Part shown: positions 34,059-41,942 of the stretch, in pieces
Numbering within the stretch: position 1 is the first letter of the stretch
Layout: every line of letters starts with the position of its first letter
Source: Hyphomicrobiales bacterium
GTDB taxonomy: Bacteria > Pseudomonadota > Alphaproteobacteria > Rhizobiales > Rhizobiaceae
Assembly: GCA_900469445.1 (NCBI GenBank)
Contig: UBXM01000016.1
Coordinates: forward strand, 62,001-126,000
Length of the DNA stretch: 64,000 bases
Direction of reading: 5' to 3'
Made by a program: the position numbers and the translations under genes
The notes under the pieces: model-generated
Databases searched by the model: none
Told to the model about the DNA's origin: nothing
Seen by the model: only the letters and a program-made list of their open reading frames with translations

Positions 34059-35678
34059 TTGCTGACGATTGCTGAAAGACGCCGCAGCATCGGTGCCGGC
34101 CTGACCGTCCTTGCCGCCGTCATTCTGTTTGTCGGCACTGCAGTTCTGACACTGCTGGCCTGGGATGGCGAACAATCGGCATCCCGGCTTTTCACCGCCT
34201 ATACCTGGAGCATTCTTCGCTTCACGCTTTTGCAGGCGGCGCTTTCCACGCTGCTGTCGATCGCCCTCGCCATTCCGGTCGCGCTGGCACTTGCCCGCCG
34301 CCCCCGCTTTGCAGGCCGCGCATGGATTCTGCGCCTCATGGCCCTGCCCATGGGCCTGCCGGCGCTGGTCGGAGCACTTGGCCTGCTCGGCGTTTGGGGC
34401 AGGCAGGGCATCCTGAACGGCTGGCTCACCGCCGCCGGACTGGAACAGCCGGTCAGCGTCTACGGCCTCTCCGGCATCCTGCTTGCACATACCTTCTTCA
34501 ATATCCCGCTCGCCGTGCGCCTGCTGCTCGCCGTGCTCGAACGGCTGCCGGCTGAGTACTGGCTGTTATCGGCCAGCCTCGGCATGAAGCCGGTCTCGAT
34601 CTTTCGCTTTGTCGAATGGCCGGCGCTGGCGCGTGTCGTGCCCGGCGTCGCAGGTCTTATCTTCATGCTCTGCGCCACCAGCTTCACGCTGGTCCTTGTG
34701 CTGGGCGGCGGGCCCGCCGCAACGACGCTGGAAGTGGCGATCTATCAGGCCCTGCGCTTCGATTTCGACCCGCCCCGCGCCATAGCGCTTGCTTTCCTTC
34801 AGATTGCCGTGACGGCTGTTGTCATCGGCCTCATCGCGTTTCTGCCGGCAGCAACCGATACGGTCAGGACCGCAGGCCGCAAGATGCTGCGCCTCGACGG
34901 GCGCTCCGCCACATCCCGGATCTGGGATAGCCTCATCATCGCAGCGGCCGTGATCTTCGTCGCCGCACCGCTCGTCTCTGTACTGGCCGCAGGCCTGCGT
35001 GCGGATCTGTGGAAGCTGGTCACCGGTCCGCGCTTCATCCAGGCCGCGACGACGAGCCTCGTGATCGCCGTCACGGCTGGGGTGGTTGCCGTTGCCGCTT
35101 CGCTTGCCATCATTACAGCGCGTCAGGCGATCCGGGACCGGCGTCAGCCGAACCCGGCTGAAAGGCTGCTTTCCACATCACTCGCCGGCACATCCTCGCT
35201 GGTTCTCGTCATCCCTCCGATCATCCTCGGCACCGGCTGGTTCCTCGTTTTACGCCAGTTCGGCAATGTCGCCTCTTTCGCCCCCTATCTCGTCGCCGTC
35301 ATCAACGCGCTGATGGCGCTGCCCTTTGCCGTCAGGGTGCTGGAACCGGCATTGCAAGACCATCGGCAACAGACGGCAAGGCTGGCCGCAGCACTCGGCA
35401 TCCGTGGCGCCGCCAAGTGGCGACTGATCGACCTTCCCGTTCTCACGCGCCCCTTGCTCACCGCGCTTTCCTTCGCCATGGCGCTCTCGCTGGGGGATCT
35501 GGGCGCGGTCGCCCTGTTCGGATCCAGCGATCTCGTCACCCTGCCCTGGCTGGTCTACAGCACGTTATCGAGTTACAGGACCAATGATGCGGACGGGCTG
35601 GCGCTGATCCTCGGTGCCGTTTGCCTCGCCTTGACCATACTCGGCACGGCCGGCGACAAGGAAAACAGGAATGCATGA
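34059..35678 (+). CDS. thiP: thiamine ABC transporter permease
   Basis: This 539-residue inner-membrane permease has 12 predicted segments arranged as two fused permease modules. Each has an EAA-like loop that contacts ThiQ ([20 protein letters not shown] near residue 165; [20 protein letters not shown] near 445). Fused size and gene order identify ThiP. The start is a TTG at 34059 with GGGA upstream; there is no ATG nearby that keeps the first membrane segment. The end overlaps thiQ by 8 bp. Confidence 0.93.
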   Translation: MLTIAERRRSIGAGLTVLAAVILFVGTAVLTLLAWDGEQSASRLFTAYTWSILRFTLLQAALSTLLSIALAIPVALALARRPRFAGRAWILRLMALPMGLPALVGALGLLGVWGRQGILNGWLTAAGLEQPVSVYGLSGILLAHTFFNIPLAVRLLLAVLERLPAEYWLLSASLGMKPVSIFRFVEWPALARVVPGVAGLIFMLCATSFTLVLVLGGGPAATTLEVAIYQALRFDFDPPRAIALAFLQIAVTAVVIGLIAFLPAATDTVRTAGRKMLRLDGRSATSRIWDSLIIAAAVIFVAAPLVSVLAAGLRADLWKLVTGPRFIQAATTSLVIAVTAGVVAVAASLAIITARQAIRDRRQPNPAERLLSTSLAGTSSLVLVIPPIILGTGWFLVLRQFGNVASFAPYLVAVINALMALPFAVRVLEPALQDHRQQTARLAAALGIRGAAKWRLIDLPVLTRPLLTALSFAMALSLGDLGAVALFGSSDLVTLPWLVYSTLSSYRTNDADGLALILGAVCLALTILGTAGDKENRNA

Positions 35679-36309
35679 CGGCATCGTGCTCGATAAGGTC
35701 GCCCTGAAGCTCGGCACCGTAGATTTCCATTTCGACTGCCGCATCGAACCCGGCGCGATCACCGCGGTTGCCGGCCCGTCGGGCGCCGGAAAATCGACAC
35801 TTCTCAATCTCGTCGCAGGTTTCGAGCGCCCACAATCAGGCCGCATATTCATCGCCGGACACGAACAGACAGCGAGCCATCCGTCGGAAAGACCCGTTTC
35901 CGTGGTCTTCCAGGATCATAACCTCTTTGCCCATCTCGACATCTTCACCAATGTTGCACTTGGTATCAGCCCGTCAATGAAGCTTTCCTCGGCGGATAAG
36001 GACCGCATCGAGATTGCTTTGACGCGGGTCGGTCTTGCCGGCTTCGGCAAGCGTATGCCGGGTTCCCTCTCGGGTGGAGAAAAACAGCGCGCCGCCTTCG
36101 CCCGCGCCCTTTTACGCAACAAGCCTGTCCTCCTGCTCGACGAACCCTTCGCCTCGCTTGACGCCGATCTACGGCTACAGATGTCCGATCTTCTCATCGA
36201 ACTGCATCGGGAAACGGCAAACACGATCGTCATGGTCAGTCACGACCAGGCCGAAATTCAAAGGCTTGCCGACCACATTCTGCTCATGGAACGCGGCCGT
36301 ATTGCCTGA
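35671..36309 (+). CDS. thiQ: thiamine ABC transporter ATP-binding protein
   Basis: This 212-residue ABC ATPase has Walker [10 protein letters not shown], signature [16 protein letters not shown], Walker [13 protein letters not shown] and the switch His in VMVSHDQAE. Length fits ThiQ, one of the shortest importer ATPases. It overlaps thiP by 8 bp, indicating coupling. It closes the thiBPQ operon; I see no clear terminator in the 58 bases before the opposing YrbL-like gene. Confidence 0.94.
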   Translation: MHDGIVLDKVALKLGTVDFHFDCRIEPGAITAVAGPSGAGKSTLLNLVAGFERPQSGRIFIAGHEQTASHPSERPVSVVFQDHNLFAHLDIFTNVALGISPSMKLSSADKDRIEIALTRVGLAGFGKRMPGSLSGGEKQRAAFARALLRNKPVLLLDEPFASLDADLRLQMSDLLIELHRETANTIVMVSHDQAEIQRLADHILLMERGRIA

Positions 36310-36367
36310 TTCCATCACGTTTCCGAACAGGTAGGTAAATGCCCTGGCCACGGCCTTGCGGGATATT

Positions 36368-37030
36368 TCAATTGCCGGGCGCAGATATTCCGCACTCGGA
36401 AAGGATCTGTTCGCGGACCTTCAACACCCGACGTTTGTTGATCTCGAAACTCCACGTTTTGAACGGGATCAGGTTCTTCTCACCGATGCCATCGACGAGC
36501 ACGAATTGAGGTTCAGCCGATCGAGTAGTGGTAAACAGCAGTCCCGCGCTGTTGACTTCGCCGAACACGATGTGGAGATCGATGCAGCGCTGAAAAAACG
36601 TCTCCAGTGCTTTTGCGTGGATCGCGGAAAATTGCTTCGCGGCAACGAGCTGTGTCAATGTCGGCGCAATCGCCCCATCGTCATTTCTGATGAGTTCCGA
36701 GATCAGTCCCAAACCGATAGAGGTCTGCACGAATCCTCTGGGTATTGCGATGGGAAACGTTGAGGTCGGTATGGAATAATGCGCTCGACAGAGCCTCAGA
36801 TACTGCTCGACCTCTCGCTGAAAATAGCGATAGATGCCGAGCTTTCTTTTCTTTTTCCAGCTTGACTGGCGCGCAAACTGGCCGAGCTCATCGACAGCCT
36901 TGGGATTGATGACCTTGATGACAGAATCGGGGAAGCGAGGGTGGGCGAAAACGAGTTTGACCGTACCGCGGCTCAGATACTGGCAGTCGTCAATGTTAAT
37001 CACATCCGTCATATAACGGACATATTCCAT
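36368..37030 (-). CDS. YrbL-family (PhoP network) kinase-like protein
   Basis: This 220-residue protein is related to E. coli YrbL. GTVKLVFAHPRFPDSVIKVI resembles a kinase-like nucleotide-binding N-lobe, FQREVEQYLRL a helix-C Glu, and VLVDGIGEKNLIPFKTWS corresponds to YrbL's C-terminal DNIGE-x-x-LIP-x-x-TW motif. YrbL is under PhoP control in enterobacteria, but its function is unsettled. G+C is visibly lower than in thiQ and the protease gene, suggesting transfer. Two starts are possible, 37030 and 37012; neither has a strong ribosome-binding site. Confidence 0.82.
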   Translation of the reverse strand: MEYVRYMTDVINIDDCQYLSRGTVKLVFAHPRFPDSVIKVINPKAVDELGQFARQSSWKKKRKLGIYRYFQREVEQYLRLCRAHYSIPTSTFPIAIPRGFVQTSIGLGLISELIRNDDGAIAPTLTQLVAAKQFSAIHAKALETFFQRCIDLHIVFGEVNSAGLLFTTTRSAEPQFVLVDGIGEKNLIPFKTWSFEINKRRVLKVREQILSECGISAPGN

Positions 37031-37291
37031 CTATCGGCAAAGCGTCAATCTAAGGCTGCGTAGCTTCTCCACACTTCACCCAGGATGGCCGCCATCAGGG
37101 CTTGTGAAGCTCTCGCCACAATTTGGACTTGGCCGAATGCCATCGGCGTTTTGAGGTATTTTCTTTTCAAACACAGCGGACTGTACATATTGGTTTAGGA
37201 ATATCTGTGCAGCAGCCGCGAAAGAAGGTAAGCGACTGCGGGGCAAGTTATGGCTCATGCGTGGAACTAAGCCGACCGCGGAAATCCGGAG
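37031..37291. other. intergenic region before M48 protease
   Basis: These 261 bases lie between two divergent genes, are of mixed composition, and contain no gene, repeat or convincing promoter that I could identify. Confidence 0.4.
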
Positions 37292-38818
37292 ATGATGGTG
37301 CAGGCAGAAAGTGCAAAGACGGAACATGCAAGTCGGCCAGGCTTCTGGCAGCGCTCCCGCATATTCCGCCATACGGCCGTTCTGTGCCTCGCGACATCCA
37401 TGCTTTACGGCTGCCAGTCGATCTTCGAACAGGCCTATACACCGAACGTTTCGCCTTCGGATAATCCACAAACGGTTGATCAGGTTCAGAAAAACGATCC
37501 GCGCGCGCAAATGGGCGCTCGCGAGCACCCCCGTATCGTTGCAAGTTATGGCGGTGAATACCGTGATGCCAAGACCGAGCGCCTTGTTGCGCGCATTACA
37601 GGCGCGCTGACTTCGGTTTCGGAAAACCCCACCCAGTCCTTCCGCATCACCATCCTGAATTCTCCGGCCATCAATGCCTTCGCACTGCCCGGCGGTTATC
37701 TCTACGTCACCCGCGGCCTTCTCGCACTCGCCAATGATGCATCGGAAGTGGCAGCCGTGCTGTCGCACGAAATGGGCCACGTGACCGCAAATCACGGCAT
37801 CGAGCGCCAGAAGCGGGAAGAGGCGGAAGTCATCGCCAGCCGCGTCGTCGCCGAGGTGCTTTCAAGCGATCTTGCCGGCAAGCAGGCACTCGCCCGCGGC
37901 AAGCTGCGCCTGGCGGCATTCTCCCGCCAGCAGGAACTGCAGGCGGATGTCATCGGCGTGCGCATGCTGGGAGAGGCAGGTTACGATCCCTACGCGGCCG
38001 CCCGTTTCCTTGATTCCATGGCAGCCTATGCGCGTTATTCGGCTGTGGACCCCGACAACGACCAGAGCCTGGACTTCCTGTCGAGCCACCCGAATTCCTC
38101 ACAACGCGTCGATCTTGCGCGCCGCCATGCGCGCGCCTTCGGCCAGGAAGGCGTCGGCGACCGTGGACGCGATTATTATCTCGCAGGCATCGACGGGCTT
38201 CTATACGGCGACAGCCCGCAGGAAGGATATGTCCGCGGCCAGACATTCCTGCATGGCAGCCTTGGCATCCGCTTTGACGTTCCGCCGGATTTCAGGATCG
38301 ACAACAAGGTCGAAGCCGTGCTGGCAACCGGCCCCGGTGAAAGCGCCATCCGCTTCGATGGCGTCGCCGCCGGAGATAACAACAATCTGACGAACTACCT
38401 GACAAGCGGCTGGGTCGCCGGATTGCAGCCGGAGACCGTGCGCGAGACGACCGTCAACGGCCTACCCGCTGCAACCGCCCGTGCCTCCGCGGAGCGCTGG
38501 GATTTCGACGTGACGGTCGTTCGGCTGAACAACCAGATTTTCCGTTTTCTAACGGCAGTCCCCAAGGGCAACACGACACTGCAATCGACAGCCGATACGC
38601 TGCGTAACAGTTTCCGTCGCATGACGCCGGCAGAGATTGCCTCCCTGAAGCCGCTACGCGTGCGCATCGTAACCGTTGGCCCGAGTGACACTCTGGCATC
38701 GCTCTCGGGTCGCATGATGGGCACGGACCGCAAGCTTGACCTGTTCAAGCTCATCAACGCGCTGCCGGCCGGTGCGACGGTGTCGCCCGGCCAGAAGATG
38801 AAGATTATTTCCGAATAA
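37292..38818 (+). CDS. M48 metalloprotease, lipoprotein, LysM-like tail
   Basis: This 508-residue zinc protease is probably anchored in the envelope. A hydrophobic stretch ends in the lipobox SMLYGC near residue 40. The peptidase domain has AFALPGGYLYVTRGLLAL, the zinc motif HEMGHVTANH and the third-ligand region RQQELQADVIG. The C-terminal part ends in a LysM-like fold (PSDTLASLSGRMMGTDRKLD). It resembles LoiP/BepA-type quality-control proteases but has a longer middle part (about 300-440) in place of TPRs. The start at 37292 follows TCCGGAG. Confidence 0.88.
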   Translation: MMVQAESAKTEHASRPGFWQRSRIFRHTAVLCLATSMLYGCQSIFEQAYTPNVSPSDNPQTVDQVQKNDPRAQMGAREHPRIVASYGGEYRDAKTERLVARITGALTSVSENPTQSFRITILNSPAINAFALPGGYLYVTRGLLALANDASEVAAVLSHEMGHVTANHGIERQKREEAEVIASRVVAEVLSSDLAGKQALARGKLRLAAFSRQQELQADVIGVRMLGEAGYDPYAAARFLDSMAAYARYSAVDPDNDQSLDFLSSHPNSSQRVDLARRHARAFGQEGVGDRGRDYYLAGIDGLLYGDSPQEGYVRGQTFLHGSLGIRFDVPPDFRIDNKVEAVLATGPGESAIRFDGVAAGDNNNLTNYLTSGWVAGLQPETVRETTVNGLPAATARASAERWDFDVTVVRLNNQIFRFLTAVPKGNTTLQSTADTLRNSFRRMTPAEIASLKPLRVRIVTVGPSDTLASLSGRMMGTDRKLDLFKLINALPAGATVSPGQKMKIISE

Positions 38819-38836
38819 CGAGGCGAACCCGCCTCG
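38819..38836. terminator. hairpin between M48 protease and rpoH
   Basis: CGAGGCG-AACC-CGCCTCG is a perfect 7-bp stem placed directly after the protease stop and six bases from the convergent rpoH stop. It lacks a T-run, so termination efficiency is doubtful. Confidence 0.45.
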
Positions 38837-38842
38837 CGAAAA

Positions 38843-39709
38843 TCAGCAGGCGGCGGCAGCCATCTGCGGATTGGCGGAGACGAGCGCCGACTTCAGCTTT
38901 TCGATGGCCCGGCTTTCGATCTGGCGCACGCGTTCCTTGGAAATGCCCAGTTCTGTTCCGAGCGCTTCGAGTGTCGCTCCGTCATCGGTCAGACGGCGGG
39001 CCCGGATGATCTTCTTTTCCCGGTCGTTGAGCTTGGTCAGCGCACCCTGAAGCCATTTCAACCGACGTTCACCATCGATCATTCCGGAAACCTGCTCATC
39101 CGGAAGCGGTTCGTTGCTTTCCAGCATGTCCAGACGTTCGCCGCTATCTGCATCGCCGGCAATCGTCGGCGCCTGAAGCGAGGCATCATTGGCGGAAAGG
39201 CGCGCATCCATCGTCTGCACGTCGCTGACGCTTACGCCGAGCGCGACAGCGATTTCCTCATGGATGGCGCGGGCGGTCAGATTGCTGTCACCGCGAGCGA
39301 GCTTCGCCCTGAGACGGCGAAGATTGAAGAAAAGGGCTTTCTGCGCCGAACTCGTTCCACCGCGAACGATCGACCAGTTGCGCAAGATGTAATCCTGCAT
39401 GGAAGCGCGGATCCACCAGCTTGCATAGGTTGAAAAACGAACGTCACGGGCAGGCTCGAACCTTGCCGCCGCTTCGAGCAGCCCTACATAACCTTCCTGT
39501 ACAAGGTCGCTCATCGGCAAACCGAAGCCGCGAAACTTCGATGCCATGGCGATGACGAGACGCATATGCGCAAGTGCGATCTGGTTACGTGCGTTCTGAT
39601 CCTGGCCGTCTTTCCATCGGACGGCGAGATCACGCTCCTCTTCCCGGGCGAGATAGGGAGCCGACATCGCTATCTTGATCATTGTGCGGTCTGCGGACAT
39701 GGCTGTCAT
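38843..39709 (-). CDS. rpoH2: RNA polymerase sigma-32 factor, RpoH2 type
   Basis: This 288-residue heat-shock sigma factor has region 2 MRLVIAMASKFRGFGLPMSDLVQEGYVGLL and RFSTYASWWIRASMQDYIL, split by the usual -10-binding helix. The RpoH box QKALFFNLRRLRAKL is diagnostic, and region 4 reads LEALGTELGISKERVRQIE. N-terminus (MSADRTMIKIAM) and length match the second rhizobial RpoH rather than RpoH1. The start at 39709 follows GGAGAAGACG; codon 39700 is an alternative. Two EcfG-type promoters lie upstream, agreeing with the known dependence of S. meliloti rpoH2 on RpoE2. Confidence 0.93.
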   Translation of the reverse strand: MTAMSADRTMIKIAMSAPYLAREEERDLAVRWKDGQDQNARNQIALAHMRLVIAMASKFRGFGLPMSDLVQEGYVGLLEAAARFEPARDVRFSTYASWWIRASMQDYILRNWSIVRGGTSSAQKALFFNLRRLRAKLARGDSNLTARAIHEEIAVALGVSVSDVQTMDARLSANDASLQAPTIAGDADSGERLDMLESNEPLPDEQVSGMIDGERRLKWLQGALTKLNDREKKIIRARRLTDDGATLEALGTELGISKERVRQIESRAIEKLKSALVSANPQMAAAAC

Positions 39710-39878
39710 CGTCTTCTCCGTCAACGGTTCTGATATGACGATAAACAGCGGGGAGACCGGCACATGGGCAGCCTTAGACGGATGCCGATGCAAGTACTGA
39801 CTGCTGCTTTCGCCCCCTCTTCTGAAGCGACCCGGAACATCCAGGCCACAATCGGTTCAGACGGGAACCGAGGGCAGC

Positions 39879-39905
39879 GTTACGCAGCATTCAGTTCGCC
39901 GTTCC
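39879..39905 (-). promoter_or_regulatory. second EcfG-like promoter of rpoH2
   Basis: Minus-strand GGAAC (39905-39901), 16 bp, then CGTAAC (39884-39879). It has the same spacing as the upstream site, with one mismatch in the -10 (CGTA for CGTT). Confidence 0.45.
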
Positions 39906-39910
39906 GGCGG

Positions 39911-39938
39911 GTTAACGCGGCAACGGCACAAAAGTTCC
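39911..39938 (-). promoter_or_regulatory. EcfG-type promoter of rpoH2
   Basis: Minus-strand GGAAC (39938-39934), exactly 16 bp, then CGTTAAC (39917-39911), a perfect match to the general-stress sigma pattern GGAAC-N16/17-CGTT. The implied leader is about 195 nt. The -35 lies 3 bp after the carD terminator. Confidence 0.8.
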
Positions 39939-39941
39939 AAT

Positions 39942-39970
39942 AAAAAACCCGGCTCGAGGCCGGGCTTTTT
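39942..39970 (-). terminator. terminator after carD
   Basis: A CCCGGC-TCGAG-GCCGGG stem is flanked by poly-A and poly-T, ending the carD transcript on the minus strand right before the rpoH2 promoter. Confidence 0.88.
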
Positions 39971-39990
39971 ATTCATGCATTTTCAGAAAA

Positions 39991-40563
39991 TCAGGCAGCT
40001 TCTTCCTGAGCTTCATCTTCATCGAGGCTCTTGCCGCGCTTGGGGCCCTTGGCGAGATTGACCTCGACAAGGCGAACCGCTTCGGTATCCGACATCTTGT
40101 TGACGGCGGCGATTTCACGAGCCATCCGGTCGAGAGCAGCTTCATAAAGCTGACGCTCGGAATAGGACTGCTCCGGCTGGTTTTCGGCGCGATAGAGATC
40201 GCGGACCACTTCAGCGATGGAAATCAGGTCACCGGAATTGATTTTCGCATCATATTCCTGGGCGCGGCGCGACCACATGGTGCGCTTCACGCGGGCCTTG
40301 CCCTGAACAACCTTGAGCGCGCGCTCGACGAAATCGGTTTCCGAAAGCTTGCGCATGCCGATAGCTACGGCCTTGGCAACCGGAACCTTCAGACGCATCT
40401 TGTCCTTTTCGAAGTCGATTACAAAAAGCTCGAGCTTCATGCCGGCAACTTCTTGCTCTTCAATCGCGGTAATCGTACCAACTCCGTGAGCAGGATACAC
40501 GATTGATTCGCCGGTCTTGAAGCCCTGGCGAGCCGGGGAATTCTTTTTCTGCTGAGTCGTCAT
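39991..40563 (-). CDS. carD: CarD-family transcription factor
   Basis: This 190-residue protein has the N-terminal RNA-polymerase-interaction domain (GESIVYPAHGVGTITAIEEQ, LFVIDFEKDKMRLKVPV) and a C-terminal helical domain (KINSGDLISIAEVVRDLY, ERQLYEAALDRMAREIAAV). CarD binds the beta subunit and stabilises open complexes at many promoters. The acidic tail DEDEAQEEAA is typical of rhizobial versions. The start at 40563 fits homologues; a GTG at 40590 is in frame. Two hairpins sit in the leader. Confidence 0.94.
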   Translation of the reverse strand: MTTQQKKNSPARQGFKTGESIVYPAHGVGTITAIEEQEVAGMKLELFVIDFEKDKMRLKVPVAKAVAIGMRKLSETDFVERALKVVQGKARVKRTMWSRRAQEYDAKINSGDLISIAEVVRDLYRAENQPEQSYSERQLYEAALDRMAREIAAVNKMSDTEAVRLVEVNLAKGPKRGKSLDEDEAQEEAA

Positions 40564-40611
40564 TCGTTTCAAAAACTCCCTTCTACTCACCCATACCGGG
40601 TCAGGGGAAAG

Positions 40612-40650
40612 CCGGGTCTGTCAGGCCCGGATGAGACGGGGGAAACCGTC
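40612..40650 (-). promoter_or_regulatory. two hairpins in the carD leader
   Basis: CCGGGTCT-GTC-AGGCCCGG (8 bp, one wobble, 40612-40630) and GACGG-GGGAAA-CCGTC (40635-40650) lie 50-90 bases upstream of carD. They are part of the 403-base gene-free gap 40564-40966, which I otherwise cannot explain. Their function is unknown; neither is followed by a T-run in the direction of carD. Confidence 0.4.
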
Positions 40651-40966
40651 GGGTCACTCCATACTGGTCCGACAAAACGCGCGCGAAAAAACAAATCCCA
40701 TCGCTGAGCTGCGACCGACAACATGAAACGACGTTATGTCTCGGAGAGCGCGTGTGATTGATCTGTACTTTCGTGATGTTTTTTGGGCACGCGGGTGCCG
40801 CCTTGTGGAACAGTGTCTCTTGTCTACCACAAAAAAGTGCGGAAATCAATAATTTGCTTCACAGAGTCCGCAAAGCAACATTATAGCGTCCTGCCTGTGA
40901 GAACAGCAACGCTTCAATGGCGCCTGCGACAGAAAGGCAGGCGCGTTCCGACTTGGCGGCAAAGGC

Positions 40967-41305
40967 TCAATCACCTTTTCCGGGTTCCGGCGAGAAATAC
41001 TTCTCGTACTTGCCTGCTTCGCCGTCAAGCTCCTTGGCACCGTCCATCGGATCTTTCTTGATCGTGATGTTTGGCCAGATCTGGGCGAACTCGGCATTGA
41101 TCTTCAGCCACTTGTCCAGCCCCGGCTCGGTATCGGGCTTGATCGCCTCGGCGGGACATTCCGGCTCGCATACGCCGCAATCGATGCATTCGTCGGGATG
41201 GATGACGAGAAAATTCTCGCCTTCATAGAAGCAATCCACCGGGCAGACTTCGACGCAGTCGGTATATTTGCAGCGGACACAGTTATCGGTCACGACGTAA
41301 GTCAT
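40967..41305 (-). CDS. fdxA: ferredoxin FdxA, 7Fe type
   Basis: This 112-residue electron carrier shows [19 protein letters not shown] for the [3Fe-4S]-type cluster and [16 protein letters not shown] for the [4Fe-4S] cluster, followed by the C-terminal extension ([20 protein letters not shown]) of Azotobacter FdI-like proteins. The start at 41305 follows GGAGTGCTTC. It is probably in the same transcription unit as the S4 and helicase genes (194-bp gap). A GCGCCTGC/GCAGGCGC hairpin without T-run lies downstream near 40920-40945. Confidence 0.95.
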   Translation of the reverse strand: MTYVVTDNCVRCKYTDCVEVCPVDCFYEGENFLVIHPDECIDCGVCEPECPAEAIKPDTEPGLDKWLKINAEFAQIWPNITIKKDPMDGAKELDGEAGKYEKYFSPEPGKGD

Positions 41306-41498
41306 GAAGCACTCCACATCAACGCGTTGGTCAGGACACGATTGGGAACGGTCGGGCCCCGAGGGCCGGACGGGGGCAACGCAACCGCTGGAACGACAGA
41401 GGCGGGCTATCCGGCATTTTCGAACGTGACGTAAAGCCTTTAGCCAAGCTTAGCAAGGATAAAGCATTTCGAAAAAACGCGGAAACAGGGTGCATTTT

Positions 41499-41936
41499 CT
41501 AATCGTCGCGCCAATCGATACCGGAATCGATGTCAGGGTCTCCTGCGCTCGGAAAAAGACGGTCCGTTTCGCGGCGTTCCTTCTTGGTCGGGCGACCCGA
41601 ACCCTTGACGCGCTGCGCCTGTTCCAGTGCGGTCAGACGGTCGGTCTTTTCGCGTGGCGGCGTCAGATCTTCATAAAGCTCTTTGGCTTCCTCGAAGGGC
41701 CCGCGCCGCTCACCGCCGGATTTGACGACAAGGATGAGATCGCGGCGTTCGAGCGCAAGCTCGACCCGGTCTCCGGCTTTCACCTGAAAGCTCGGCTGGC
41801 GGATCGAAGTCCCGTTCACCTTCACATGGCCTGAATTGAGCAGGCCCTGCGCCAGTGATCGGGACTTCACCATGCGGGTGAAGAAAAGCCATTTGTCGAT
41901 GCGTTGCCGCAAATCCGCTGATGGCTTTTCGCTCAT
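41499..41936 (-). CDS. S4-domain RNA-binding protein (Hsp15-like)
   Basis: This 145-residue protein has an N-terminal S4 domain (RQRIDKWLFFTRMVKSRSLA, GHVKVNGTSIRQPSFQVKAGD) and a basic then acidic C-terminal tail. E. coli Hsp15 has the same build and rescues stalled 50S-nascent chain complexes; function here is inferred by family. It follows the helicase stop by 6 bp, so they form an operon. Confidence 0.9.
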   Translation of the reverse strand: MSEKPSADLRQRIDKWLFFTRMVKSRSLAQGLLNSGHVKVNGTSIRQPSFQVKAGDRVELALERRDLILVVKSGGERRGPFEEAKELYEDLTPPREKTDRLTALEQAQRVKGSGRPTKKERRETDRLFPSAGDPDIDSGIDWRDD

Positions 41937-41942
41937 GACCCT

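Noticed and set aside
37076-37290. A short minus-strand protein-like stretch before the M48 gene as a gene remnant
   Set aside because: It is only the end of a frame antisense to the protease gene; I recognise no family in it.
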